Below, one piece after another: positions 46,579 through 58,607 of a stretch of 64,000 bases of DNA. Position 1 is the stretch's first letter; every line of letters starts with the position of its first letter. The notes under the pieces are model-generated. The model was not told the DNA's origin and ran no database searches. It saw nothing but the letters and a program-made list of their open reading frames with translations. The translations under genes were made by a program, and so were the position numbers. The DNA comes from Apophysomyces variabilis. Its lineage: Eukaryota; Mucoromycota; Mucoromycetes; Mucorales; Mucoraceae. The stretch spans positions 1-64,000 of the forward strand of contig MZZL01000134.1 of NCBI GenBank assembly GCA_002749535.1, in the 5' to 3' direction.

Positions 46579-47666
46579 TTTGCATGATTAGATGAAATAG
46601 TTGCGGTCAGACTACCCTTCTTTGCGTACAGTTGTGTCTATGTTCACTATTTACTAAGATAGTTTATTTCAAGCCACAGCAAGACGAGTTTATTTAAGAA
46701 GTGGTTCTCTATTTTTTGCATCTGATGAAAAAGCTCTCAGCGTGTCTGATGCATCCTTAATAGTCTGAGCGTTTTACTTTTCGCGCTGCTTGAACAATAC
46801 GCTCTTCACGGTTATCGTCAACTCGTAAGGGCTCCCTTCTTACCCCAGCTTTCACTTTGGCCCAAAACTCTTTTATTGGGCTGAAAAAGGGAGAGTAGAG
46901 AGGAAGATAGAGACATTTGTATCCTCTTTCTTCGGCCAACTGCTTAACCTTGACTGGTGTATGGATGGGTACATTACCTATGACAAGATACTAAGCGTTC
47001 ATTCCGTGGCAATCCAATCTTTTGTGATTGCGTAATAGACAAACTATAAGATATAATAGAAGAAAAGGAGAACATAGCTATATTCAGGGGAAAAAAAGTG
47101 GAATGTAAAGACAATACAATTGAACAGAACCGGGAACTGGATACCATTGCCCAGACAGCTTCTGATGCCATAACTGACAGAAACGGATATGATATTATCA
47201 ATGACGTACAGAAACGAACGAAGAGGGTTTATTTCCTCTACAGATGTCCCATTCTGTTCAAGACCTTCTATTAGACTGAGTCCATTTTTACTCTTGGGAG
47301 AATTGTTGTCATCCATAAGACATCTATCGATTTCTTATGGCTGTGATTTTTGGTTTCAGTGACCCGAGCAATATAAACGCGAAGGGACAACACCTTTTCA
47401 ATTCTTTGGCTCTGTTATCCAAAACATTCCCGGTATGTACTTCGCATTGATCATATGTGCAGAATGACTGACATTCCTCTTCTGTACCCTTTAGCCTGCA
47501 TGACCTCTGTCCCGAACCACTTTGGTTGTGTGAGTAAGCTCCCTGCACTCCACTCGGTAAGTGAAAAAGAAATGTTGTCTGTTTATCCACAGTGTCATTC
47601 ATTATCTTCTGCTTCCAAGTCCTCGCCAGGTATTGCATCGCTTCAAGTCCTCTGCAGTACGTTACC
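46579..47666 (-). mobile_element. Decayed DDE transposon, copy 2
   Basis: Inverted relative of the copy at the left edge of the window. On the minus strand the catalytic region is more continuous (IGNVPIH, then LAEERGYKCLYLPLYSPF, then SPIKEFWAKVKAGVRREPL). Two key positions are changed from the family norm: DNxPIH is GNVPIH and NPIEEFW is SPIKEFW. It is therefore probably catalytically dead. Its upstream part (about 47040-47666) matches 29-650 of copy 1 but gives no full-length frame. Confidence 0.6.
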
Positions 47667-48135
47667 TTCAACCGGCCACTCCCAGATGCCGTGTCTCTCT
47701 CTCGCCGCCCCCACCGATACAGGTGCGGAGTTGGCCCCTACCTTTGGGTAGGATTACCCTTCCGGGGTAAGCAAAAAAGATGTCAAGCTATCCTTCCATT
47801 TACTAACCATGAACATTCGTTTACGCTGTTCGAATGAATTTTGTGTCCACGGAAGGACCAAGTTGAGTTAAGTAAAATATATTTCCCGCATAATCCATTT
47901 ACTAATGGCGCATATTTATATCCCGTTCAGTGCAGACTTGACCCTTCCATGAACCCAAAATTCATTGTATGTCGTACCTAACACAATCCCCGTTGACTCC
48001 ACTCGGACATCGGATGTGGTATAGACCCTTCGGGCCGCGCTATTTTATTCGTAGTTTTAACTTTTCAATAAAAATAAAAAATATTTCCTATCCTACTACT
48101 CTAGATTCTTTCTAGCCGCGCAACGTGGGTAAACT

Positions 48136-48969
48136 ATGACAAGTATCCAAGATGTGGAAACCAATCAAATCCATAATATCCCAATCTCAGAAGAACAATT
48201 TCAATTACTCTATGCCGAATTTGCAAGAAAATTCAGGTTGGAAGAGCAGGCAAGAACAGAACATGGAAATAGAGCCATTTTGCCAGAAGAAATCCACGAA
48301 GAGATGGAGCAAACTTCCCAGTCTGACCTCGCCACAAATCTCAAACGATATGTCCGTGATCTCAGAACGTACGAAGGCGGAGACTGGACAAGACAAGAGA
48401 CTATTAACAAGGGTTTCATCCCAGAGCTTAAAAAGTTCAATGTGGACACCTATCAGGTTGTCACTTCCAAATACAAAGATGCAGACAGACTACGAGCGGC
48501 CGCAAGAGCCGCCACAGAAGTATTTGAAGAACTACAGTTCATACAAGAAAGGGGAGGCGATCCGTCCGATGAAGCAGACCTCCTTAGAACCACCGAGAAG
48601 ATACGTAGGTTGGCCATCTTTAGCTATGCCACCGCCAAACAAATGGACAGAGAGGCAAAGCAACTGGCAGTTAAAGCTCTCAAGTTGCCAGAAACAATCA
48701 AACATCTCGAAGAAGAACTGGACGGGGAAAAGAAATTGGCTTTCTCTGAGGAAGCCGTTGAAAAAATCAACCATGCTAGATATGAAGCTGCAATTATTGG
48801 GAAATCCACGTTCACAAACTATCGCAGAGGAGGATATTCCTATGGTAGAGGCAGCCAAAACAGAGGACGAAATTTCCAATTCCGAGGTAACAGAAAAAGT
48901 TTTTTTCGGAAGGAAAAGCCACCCCAAGACAATCCACTGCAAGACAAGTCGGGCAACCAGAACCAATAA
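48136..48969 (+). CDS. DIRS ORF1, gag-like protein
   Basis: 277-residue frame just inside the left ITR. It is helical and charged through most of its length (EEQFQLLYAEFARKF, KEEHLEEELDG-type coiled-coil stretches). The C-terminus is Arg/Gly-rich (RRGGYSYGRGSQNRGRNFQF), fitting a nucleic-acid-binding gag-like protein. There is no zinc knuckle. The assignment follows from its place ahead of the RT frame in a DIRS element. Confidence 0.75.
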   Translation: MTSIQDVETNQIHNIPISEEQFQLLYAEFARKFRLEEQARTEHGNRAILPEEIHEEMEQTSQSDLATNLKRYVRDLRTYEGGDWTRQETINKGFIPELKKFNVDTYQVVTSKYKDADRLRAAARAATEVFEELQFIQERGGDPSDEADLLRTTEKIRRLAIFSYATAKQMDREAKQLAVKALKLPETIKHLEEELDGEKKLAFSEEAVEKINHARYEAAIIGKSTFTNYRRGGYSYGRGSQNRGRNFQFRGNRKSFFRKEKPPQDNPLQDKSGNQNQ

Positions 48970-49043
48970 GAACACAAGAGAGCGAGAAGAAGAGAGAAGT
49001 ACACATTCAGGGCAATTACGAAATACCGACGGATGGGATACTC

Positions 49044-50563
49044 TTGGGGGGAAGACTTTCTCAATTCTGGGAGAAATGGAAAACTGTAACATCGCACAAG
49101 TGGCCACTTTCGGTCGTAAAAGAGGGTTACAAACTTCAGTGGAACTCCAAACCGAAACCTTGGAGAACCGCCAAACTACATTTATCAGAAGAAGATCATC
49201 AAGCAGTGGGCGAAGCAGTGAAGAAGTTTGTAAACGCAGGAGTCATAGAACGTTCACCGTCGCAAGGAAAAGAATACCTGTCAAGTTTCTTCACCATAAA
49301 CGAAAAAACAAAGAGAAGACCGATCTTGAATTGTCAAAAACTGAATACATATCTTCAATGCAATCACTTCAAAATGGAGGGAGTCCCGGCTCTAAGAGAA
49401 CTGATCGAACCAGAAGACTGGATGTGCAAATTGGATCTGAAGGATGCTTACATAGTAGTACCAATACACGAAGATTCAAAGAAATACCTTACCTTCGAAC
49501 ACGAAGGTGTGGTTTATCAATATCGCTCTCTCCCTTTTGGTTTAAGCGTGGCCCCTCGAGTTTTTTCCAAGCTCATGCGGTTCGCAATAGAAACACTCAG
49601 GCAAGAAGGCATCCGTTTGGTATATTATTTAGACGATATTTGCGTGATAACAAAGACAAGAGAAGAAATGAAGATAGTGACGACCAGGATAGTGGATCAT
49701 CTACAATCACTAGGTTTCCTAATCAATTGGAAAAAGAGCCAATTAAAACCGTGCAAGAGTCTAGAGTACCTAGGGTTCCTTTTCAACTCAAAGACCATGA
49801 AGATTACAGTTCCACAAGGGAAGCTATCAAAACTACTGGCGAAGATACGACAACTGAAAAAGACAAAGCAACCCAAGACATGCCGTTGGTTAGCGGCGTT
49901 ACTAGGAGCGATGACTGCAATGATTCCAGCCCTAGGGAATGCCCTCTTACACGTACGAAACCTCCAGAGAGACCTGACATGGAGTCTCAATCGGAACAGA
50001 GGAAAGTGGGATCAACGTTGTTGGGTGTCAACAAGGGGAATGGAAGATCTCCTCTGGTGGGAGACTTGGGCTCAGAACAAGAACGGATTACCAATACACC
50101 ACATCGACTTCACGCGATTCAAGGCGAAATTCCATGTGTACGTCGACGCGTCCGACACGGGTTGGGGGATAACGTCCGAAAAAATGCAAACAGCAGGGTA
50201 CTGGACCTTGGACGAAAAAGAAGAATTCATCAATGTCAGGGAGCTGAAGACGATCTGGTTTGCACTCAAACTACACGGAAAAGACGCAAAAAATTCCCAT
50301 ATTCGACTATTCTCGGACAGCATAACAGCCCTCAAGTATGCAGCGAAGCACGGAGGTACAACTTCCGTTCGACTACAAGATTTAGCCCTGAGGATACAAG
50401 AGACAATCAACAAGTTTCAGATGACGGTGGAATTCCAACATGTGCCAGGAAAATTGAATACTCAAGCGGACAAATTGAGCAGACGAAAAACGCCAATATT
50501 CGAATGGCGTCTCCCGAAAACGTGGTTCAACTATCTCCAACAACGATGGGGAAAGAGGACGAT
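49044..50563 (+). CDS. DIRS ORF2, reverse transcriptase-RNase H (interrupted by gap)
   Basis: Open frame running from 49044 into the N gap. Reverse transcriptase motifs: KLDLKDAYIVVPIHED, YQYRSLPFGLSVAPRVFSKL, and the catalytic YYLDDICVI, with the YLDD form typical of DIRS and some other retroelements. RNase H follows, with VYVDASDTGWGI, EFINVRELKTIWFAL, and the final HVPGKLNTQADKLSR. The frame is intact up to the gap. The C-terminal end and its overlap with the recombinase frame are hidden by the missing bases. Confidence 0.92.
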
Positions 50564-51005
50564 NNNNNNNNNNNNNNNNNNNNNNNNNNNNNNNNNNNNN
50601 NNNNNNNNNNNNNNNNNNNNNNNNNNNNNNNNNNNNNNNNNNNNNNNNNNNNNNNNNNNNNNNNNNNNNNNNNNNNNNNNNNNNNNNNNNNNNNNNNNNN
50701 NNNNNNNNNNNNNNNNNNNNNNNNNNNNNNNNNNNNNNNNNNNNNNNNNNNNNNNNNNNNNNNNNNNNNNNNNNNNNNNNNNNNNNNNNNNNNNNNNNNN
50801 NNNNNNNNNNNNNNNNNNNNNNNNNNNNNNNNNNNNNNNNNNNNNNNNNNNNNNNNNNNNNNNNNNNNNNNNNNNNNNNNNNNNNNNNNNNNNNNNNNNN
50901 NNNNNNNNNNNNNNNNNNNNNNNNNNNNNNNNNNNNNNNNNNNNNNNNNNNNNNNNNNNNNNNNNNNNNNNNNNNNNNNNNNNNNNNNNNNNNNNNNNNN
51001 NNNNN
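50564..51005. other. Assembly gap (run of N)
   Basis: 442 undetermined bases inside the DIRS element; the true length may differ. It removes the end of the RT-RNase H frame and most of the tyrosine recombinase. Confidence 0.99.
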
Positions 51006-51006
51006 C

Positions 51007-51487
51007 GCATATCAACGAGCAAGATAAGGTTCACCCACTCAGTGAAGTTTCAGTTGGAAATCTAGTGAAGGAGACGATGGCGTCAGCAGGAATTGATGTC
51101 ACAATTTACACAGCCCATTCAGTCCGTTCAGCGGTCAGCACGAAGGCAATTCAAATAGGTCTGGAAGTTTCTGAGGTGAAGAAACACGCTGGCTGGAGCA
51201 TAGCAGCTTTGACTTTTGAAAAATTTTATTTTAAACCAATCCACCAAGTACATGCAAGCACACACATTGTCAACACGATTTTCTCTGGCGATACGGAAGA
51301 AATTACCACATCCGATGTCCGAGTGGAGTCAACGGGGATTGTGTTAGGTACGACATACAATACCGAAGTTGACGGAAGGAGGACGGAGGATGTGGTGGAT
51401 CCCGGCCCAAGTTCGAACACAGTAAACTTTCCCTCCCAAGATAAAACCATAGAAAATCGCATTGCTTGGCGAAAGAATCTAGAGTAG
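51007..51487 (+). CDS. DIRS ORF3, tyrosine recombinase (C-terminal part)
   Basis: The frame after the gap encodes the catalytic C-terminus of a DIRS-type tyrosine recombinase: YTAHSVRSAVSTKA (the H-x-x-R block), KKHAGWS (H/W position) and TFEKFYFKP with the nucleophilic tyrosine. The last third of the frame overlaps the internal complementary region and the right ITR, and it stops at 51487 inside the ITR. The N-terminus is missing because of the N run. Confidence 0.88.
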
Positions 51488-51690
51488 TAGGATAGGAAAT
51501 ATTTTTTATTTTTATTGAAAAGTTAAAACTACGAATAAAATAGCGCGGCCCGAAGGGTCTATACCACATCCTCCGTCCTCCTTCCGTCAACTTCGGTATT
51601 TAGAGTAGCGTAAAATAATATTCAATAAACAGTAAATGGATAATGTTTTAATTAACAGTTGCAAATCTGCGAAATTGAGTTCCCGACCCA

Positions 51691-52830
51691 ATGAGCCTAA
51701 AGCAAACAGCGACTCAACTCCTCTTTCCAATTTACGCTTCCGAAAGAAAAATAATGGCAGCAAACCCTTCCCTGGCATGGCAACAAGAGCTATCTGATTT
51801 CTTCAAGGCGATAGGCTTGATAGAAACGAGCCGATGTTTGGATACAGAGATACTTGTTTTATCGCGTCAGCGGTTCGAACAACTACCACATGAACTGGAA
51901 AAGCTTGTGGAGAAGTTATTACAGTCTCTGGAAAACCACGTGGAAGCCAAAGAAGCCGCATTGAATCCGCTTTCGACTCCTGACCAGCTCCAGGGAGCGC
52001 TTTACATGAAACGAAAACGATCGACATCGGAAGAGGACGATGAAGAAGAACAACAACAAGAACGGGTGAAACGATTCGACAGCGATCAAGTCCAGATCCG
52101 GGCAACTAATCAAGAAGTACAACAACGGATCCAGACATTTATTCAAGCTAAACAGAACGACATTGATGCCAGCAATCGAACCGAGTTTCTTAATCGTCCC
52201 GATCCCACCGTAGCGGACGTGACATGTGCGCGAGCTGATGCACGGGAGATCAACCGCAACATTCAAATGAAGTTTGACATTGTCAACAATGAGGACGGCC
52301 CTTTGGCACGATCAATGCTGGCCAATGCTACTTCGCGTTCTATCAATGGAGAGGAGACAGCGTCTTCGAATGCTACTGAAAAAAGCGCAGACAGTCGGCT
52401 CCGGCCTATTGAGGAGCATCTGAACGTTCAGTTCCAGCCAGGAAAGTTCTCATTAACAGAACGAATCAAGATCCTGGAAAATACACTAATGGAAATAGAG
52501 CGGCAATACCCAGTATGGGCAGCCATTCATTTCAACCAACCCAATCGTACCTATCCACCACCACCACCTATTACTTATATCTCTAGAAACTCACCCTCCT
52601 TTTCCGAAACCCAGTTCACCTCTTCTACTTTACCTACCATCCGAGATGACACACCTACGTATACGGCAACCCAAATTATGCCTTCAGACGAACGAATGCA
52701 AATCAAAACAACCGGCAGAGCCAATTCTTCCCTTACCCGGGCGGTGATCGAACAATTGAATAAGCAGAGATCATCCCCCCCAGCAACGCTCTCCCGACGG
52801 ACAGAAACCGAATTATCCATAACGAAATAA
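51691..52830 (+). CDS. MBIP-like protein (ATAC complex type)
   Basis: Intronless frame of 379 residues from 51691, or 358 from a second ATG at 51754. The middle and C-terminal parts resemble MAP3K12-binding inhibitory protein 1 (MBIP), a subunit of the ATAC histone acetyltransferase complex in animals: VQQRIQTFIQAKQNDIDASN, CARADA (animal CARTDA), RLRPIEEHLNVQF, and ERIKILENTLMEIERQYPVW. An acidic/Gln patch (SEEDDEEEQQQER) next to KRKR may be a nuclear localisation region. The gene begins 90 bases from the DIRS right end, so its promoter may be partly element-derived. The MBIP match is by eye and needs a profile search. Confidence 0.7.
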   Translation: MSLKQTATQLLFPIYASERKIMAANPSLAWQQELSDFFKAIGLIETSRCLDTEILVLSRQRFEQLPHELEKLVEKLLQSLENHVEAKEAALNPLSTPDQLQGALYMKRKRSTSEEDDEEEQQQERVKRFDSDQVQIRATNQEVQQRIQTFIQAKQNDIDASNRTEFLNRPDPTVADVTCARADAREINRNIQMKFDIVNNEDGPLARSMLANATSRSINGEETASSNATEKSADSRLRPIEEHLNVQFQPGKFSLTERIKILENTLMEIERQYPVWAAIHFNQPNRTYPPPPPITYISRNSPSFSETQFTSSTLPTIRDDTPTYTATQIMPSDERMQIKTTGRANSSLTRAVIEQLNKQRSSPPATLSRRTETELSITK

Positions 52831-53295
52831 AACATAATAACGGGAAAAAAAAAGACAGAAAGCAAGATTCTGTAGAGTCCAGACTTGTGTCTTTGCCTCA
52901 AGACTCCTGAGATGCAGCGAATTTAACGAATGAATGAATACATCAGATGCTAATCACTTTTCGGAAGAGATATCGGCTTATAGTCCCAACTGACCCTTGT
53001 TTCTATGGATATGCTGTTTCTCTTATACTCTCTTTCTCTCTCTTTCTCTCTCTCTCTCACGCACATATACATACATAAGTAACACATAAACACACGCACG
53101 CATACATGTTGATCAAATTTGATTTTCAGCATTGTTTCAATTTTTTTTAAACTTTTCTCTTTTCCATAAAGAAAGAAAGAAAAGGATAACGTTTATTTAA
53201 CTATTGAACTGCTTCTATTTCCCTTCCCCATTCCATCTTTTCTTACTGAGGACGGAAAAAAAAAAGAAGAAACCATAGGAACAGTCACTTAATTA
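52831..53295. other. Spacer with CT-rich simple sequence
   Basis: About 460 bases between the MBIP-like and Kelch genes. CT-rich runs lie at about 53025-53060 and CA-rich runs just after. No gene was seen. Confidence 0.5.
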
Positions 53296-55457
53296 ATGAG
53301 AACAGGTTGCTATCTCTGCATCCTTCTTTCGTTGCAGATATTGGCTCAACAGAACATACCGACGCCACGATGGGCTCCAGGTAAGCTGAGAAAAAAAAAG
53401 GATATCGTCTATTGTCATATAGATATCATCGTCATCATCATCATGCGGAAAGATAAACTCTCTCTCTCTCTCTCTCTCTCTCTTTATTTTTCTCTGTTTT
53501 TCGTTTTGTGCTTAAGGTTGTGTCTTGCTTTCGGCCTCCTTGCTCTGCTTCGGGGGAGTGGAGCAAGAGACGGGCAAACCGTCCAATGGCTTGTATTCTC
53601 TTCAGTTAACTTCAACCTGGAATACAACGGACCCACCGTGGCAGCTGACTAGCCAGCCTGATCTGCATGCTGCGTACTTTGCCATCGCTGCATTAAACGG
53701 GCACAACATCCTTATCAATGGTGGGCGTCAGAATATGACATCAACACAGTCGATGGACAATCATACATGGCTTTATAACGTCCATGAAAAACAATGGAGT
53801 CCACCCCTCTTGTTGAACGCCACAGCCGTTCCAAGGTGAGATAAAGCCTTCAAAGAAAGAGCCATGGGTGAGATAGATTCTCATCTTTTTTTTTTTTGCT
53901 TTCAGACAAAAGCATACGGCTACATTGGGTATGCATGGTCAGATCTGGTTATGGGGAGGGTCAAGGTAAGAAAAGAAGAGGGATACTGTCCACTGGGCGC
54001 TTTGCGTTTCTCTTATAGTAGGTAATAGTGTTCCTACGATTGGCGACAACTATACAGAGTTTTACAATACTTGGCAAGTCATTGATACCAATGTAAGTAA
54101 AACGAAGTTTAGGATGGAAAGAGAGAAGAAGAAGATGATGCTATGTAGACTAACATGGTTCCCTGGAGAAGATTTGGACGTTACTTTACCCTGTGCCTCG
54201 CAGTGTTGATCCGCCTGCTCGCGTCGACCATACAGCCACACTAATATTCGACACCCATATTCTAATCATCGGTGGCATGGTGTATTCTCACGACGTAACC
54301 AATCCAAACAGCGGGCTTACTTTAAATCCTATCTCCATGAGCACGTTATTGCTCTTTGATACTGTGACTACTACATGGAGGACAATCACCGCTGGCGGCA
54401 ATATTCCTGCACCTCGAGGAGGCCATTCCGCCGTACTAAGTAAGTGGTATCGAGCCTCCGATGTCTTGCAATAAATCCTTTGGCTCATCCTAAATATACG
54501 TATGGAAACAAAAAGGGCCCGGAAACGAAAGTGTCATTGTTTTTGGCGGTGCTACATCTGGTAATCAACAATTAAACATCTTTCTTCAAGCAGAGTACTG
54601 TTTCATTTATCTTCTCCTTCATTTCCTTTAATTCTAGATAACAATAATACTACGTTGAACGATGTTTTCCAACTGGAATTAAGATCCATGCAATGGATTG
54701 CTCCTACTATTGCGGGCATTCCTCCTGAACCAAGAAAATACCATCAAGGTAGGATAAAAACAACGGACGATGCGGTCAATGGTTAGCTTACTTATTGTTG
54801 CTACGTATAGCCCTGTTGGTGTCCGCGGACCAAATGTTAGTTCTCTTTGGACGCGGGAACGATCAGACAGCATACAACGATATCAATATACTCAGTATTT
54901 CGACCTGGGCATGGGAATCTCAGTACTTTCCTGACCTCGATTGGCTTGCAGGCAACCATACGTTACCTAGTCATGGTGTGACAAGAAGTAACAGTACAGT
55001 GGGGGAAGCCCATGGCAACTCGCGTAACCCCGATTCCTCGACTACGTTTGATAACTCGGGCGATGCTGTGGGTCAAGAGGGTGGTTCTTCTGTATCCTCC
55101 TCCAAGATTACCGCGGGTGTGATAGCAGGAGTCATCAGCGCAGGCGTTGTGACAGTAAGCTTACCCCATCCAAAAGTGGAAGGAGCGGTATAGCTCAAGG
55201 GCACTTTGTTCATTTTATAGATCAGTGGTGGGATCTTTCTTATTCTTAGTGTGATGGTATACAGTCGTCGACAACAAGAACGGCAAAGTCAGACACGATC
55301 CAGGCGAACAGATTCCTTTAGTCTGTCTTCCTCGTTTATCCTTTCGCCCATCACAGCAGTTAAACCTGATCATCGAAGCTCCATCTATACCCTTGATTCA
55401 CATGCCTTTCGGATAGATGATGGAAAAGAGCACAAACCCAATGCAAGAGATGAATAA
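53296..55457 (+). CDS. Secreted/membrane Kelch-repeat protein
   Basis: Predicted type I membrane protein with a Kelch beta-propeller facing the lumen or cell exterior. Nine exons (53296-53380, 53517-53835, 53906-53965, 54029-54092, 54169-54439, 54516-54560, 54638-54748, 54811-55154, 55221-55457) give 511 residues in frame. N-terminal signal peptide (CYLCILLSLQILAQ). Kelch units carry the GG and spaced aromatic pattern: ILINGGRQN...TWLYNV, IWLWGGS, ILIIGGMVYS, VIVFGGATS with DVFQLE, LVLFGRGND. A Ser/Gly-rich stalk precedes one transmembrane helix (ITAGVIAGVISAGVVTISGG and on) and a basic, Ser-rich cytoplasmic tail. Exons 4 and 5 use less certain acceptors. Many fungi have such proteins with cell-surface or morphogenesis roles; the exact role here is unknown. 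Confidence 0.85.
53458..53483. repeat. (CT)n microsatellite in Kelch gene intron 1
   Basis: An uninterrupted TC/CT tract of about 26 bases sits in the polypyrimidine portion upstream of the exon 2 acceptor of the Kelch gene. Confidence 0.9.
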
Positions 55458-55575
55458 TAATTGGAATACTACATCCGTCTTTTTCCTTTTCCTGTTCTTC
55501 TTTGTACTTTTACGAATAATACAAGCTGATATTTGACATTACTTTTCTTTGTTGCTAGGGTTTTCGGGAAGAATG

Positions 55576-56446
<871 letters not shown>

Positions 56447-56566
56447 AGTTGCCTCGGTTGTATATGGAAAGAGAAAGGCCAAAAAAGACTCCGCTGCAAG
56501 AAGAAAGTTTTGGGCAATTTTTTCCCCTTGCATAATGGATGGATGAACGATCGTTCGCAAAACCAT

Positions 56567-56883
56567 TTCTTGAGCTCTCTATATTCCTGTGTAGCTCTCT
56601 GTCTTGTACGAATGGTTTGATTTCATCCTTCTTTAGGTAGTTGACACAAACCTCCTGCATATAATGACAAAGCTTCAACTGCTCTCCATCAACCCCTTCC
56701 TTCATCCCCTTTCAAACCTTCTTTTGCCTTTACTGTTTTTACTGTGTTCTCTCTCTTTCTCCCCTCCTTAAAAAGGACTCTCTTTTTCCCCACTATTTTT
56801 TTTTTTTTTAGTTTTCTGCTTTAGGCGGTTGTTGTTCCCCTTCCCCTAATTGACAGTTTGGCGAAGAAGAATAAGAAAAAGCC
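56567..56883. promoter_or_regulatory. Bidirectional promoter region, phosphatase / phospholipase
   Basis: About 320 bases (or about 440 if the phosphatase starts at 56446) separate two divergent genes. It contains CT-rich and poly(T) stretches at about 56745-56812. No specific motif was assigned. Confidence 0.5.
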
Positions 56884-58607
56884 ATGCTATTCTATTTGGT
56901 CCCTTTAACCCTCTCTATTTGCGTTTATCCGTTGGTAACCGCCTTTGGTGTACAATCGTGCCCTCCTTTGCCAAAAAGAGATCCAGCTACTTCTGTTCAT
57001 GACCTTCGTCCTGATGATATCAAGGTCATAGGCGCCATTGGGGATAGGTAGGTTTGGTTCTTTACGAAGGCCAAGTGAAACTCGGACTTACCACTTGTTG
57101 CCACACGCCCTTACTTAGCATTACGGCTGGTCTACTAGCCAAGAATATTGATACAGAATATGCTACTCTCAAGGATATCCGAGAATACCGTGGATTAAGT
57201 GGCTTTATGGGCGTCGTAAGTGAATTTGTTACCCAGTAAAACAAAATAGATTCATCTTGAACCAAAAATAAAAAAAAATTCTAGAGCGAAGGCACTATTA
57301 GTGTTGCAAACTATATCAAACACTATTCTCCTTACCTCGTTGGCGGATCGGATGGAACGGAGCAGCTACCCATTTGTCCAGGTATAGCAAAGGAATAAAC
57401 TGATAGCAGTGAAAACAATACCATGATAACCAACGTAAGAAAATTCATAGATACATTTTTCTGCCTGGATGCCCACCACAAGTAAATAAATTTGCAGGAA
57501 AAAAGAAACACACAAGAGGACTCATCCTTTACTTTCACATGTTTTAGCCCTCAGATTGACCATTTAAATGCAGCCATATCCAGTGCCAGCAGCAAAAGTA
57601 TAGATGAGCAAGTAGACTATCTCGTTAAGTACATTGGTCGAGGCACCGCGGCAGCGGATGACTGGAAACTTGTCAACGTACTTCTTGGGGCGAACGATGT
57701 GGCTGCCTCCTGTCTTCCAGGCTTCGACATGGTCTCGTACCGCAATCGAATGAAAGCCGGCATCCAACGTCTGATAGACAAGGTCGATAAGGTTCTGGTG
57801 AACATTGGTAACATTGTTTAAGCAGTGTCATCCCTTTATTAGACTCACATTGATTTTTTTTGTCTCTCACAAAGTTGGTATTTTCCACATCGAAAATATA
57901 CCGACTATTACGAAACGGCATCCAGACTATCGGAAGCCATTGATTGTCAAGACAAGCAACAATGAAACCACCATTGATCTGCAGGACTATGAGTGTGTCT
58001 GTCGCAAAATGTCGCTGGAAGCAGTTGAAAAATTGTTAACAGGGAAGGAACAACTGGCGTCTCTCAACTCGTTGACAAATAAGCCAGCAGAGGAGGCAGC
58101 GAACTACTTTTTGGGTCTGCAAGTCGACTTGGCCAATACTATGCTCCGAGAAATCACAGCCGAGTTTGCCCTCACCCGAAATGATAGATCGGCGGTTGTA
58201 TTTCAACCTTTCAATGTGGCCATTGACACGGTCCCTGTTCAAGCTTTGAGGTAAAAAAAAAAAGAAAAGTCTAGCTCAACCCACGAAAATGTTTCTCATT
58301 TCTCGTTTTGAAATCATAGTAATATTGATGGCTACCATCCAGATGTATTGGGCCAGTCATTTCTTGGAACGGTAAATCTCAACAAAAAAAGAAAAAAAAA
58401 GAGAAAAGGGGGAAATTTAAGACGGGGGGAAGGAGAGGAGGAAGGAGTACATGCTCTAGTCCAATGCTAATGTGATCTTTGTTGTCATTCTAGTCCGTAT
58501 GGAACCAAATGTTCCGGCCTTCTTCCGAGAAGTTGTCTACCATCCGTTTTGACGAGAAATTAAGTGCTTACTGTCCCAAGGCGGAAGATCGGTTTCAGAC
58601 TGTTTAA
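56884..58607 (+). CDS. GDSL-type phospholipase B-like enzyme
   Basis: Secreted lipase/phospholipase of the SGNH (GDSL) family, closest in layout to phospholipase B1. Seven exons (56884-57047, 57119-57215, 57285-57381, about 57517-57807, 57875-58250, 58320-58371, 58494-58607) give 396 residues. Signal peptide (MLFYLVPLTLSICVYPLVTA). Catalytic blocks: IGAIGDSITAG (nucleophile Ser, about residue 55), the Gly block in RGLSGFMGV, VLLGANDVAASC (GxND-type block III) and DGYHPDVLGQ near residue 345 with the Asp-x-x-His pair. The acceptor of exon 4 is uncertain. The stop codon lies in GTTTAAAC and overlaps the stop of the convergent sulfiredoxin gene. Confidence 0.9.

Larger units (their letters stand above)
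47964..51600 (+). mobile_element. DIRS-like retrotransposon with ITRs and internal complementary region
   Basis: Tyrosine-recombinase retroelement. Inverted terminal repeats of about 101 bases lie at 48012-48112 and 51471-51571. Next to the right ITR, an internal complementary region at 51303-51397 is the reverse complement of the outermost left sequence (47964-48020) joined to the outermost right sequence (51563-51600). The two outer ends both carry ATT, and the junction inside the internal region has a single AAT, as expected for the circular-intermediate model of DIRS elements. Order: gag-like ORF, RT-RNase H, tyrosine recombinase. A 442-base run of N interrupts the coding part. Confidence 0.92.

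Noticed and set aside
48152..51487. A single 1111-codon frame across the DIRS element
   Set aside because: Its first two thirds are a shadow of the gag-like and RT frames and are bridged by the N run; only the part after 51005 is real coding (tyrosine recombinase).
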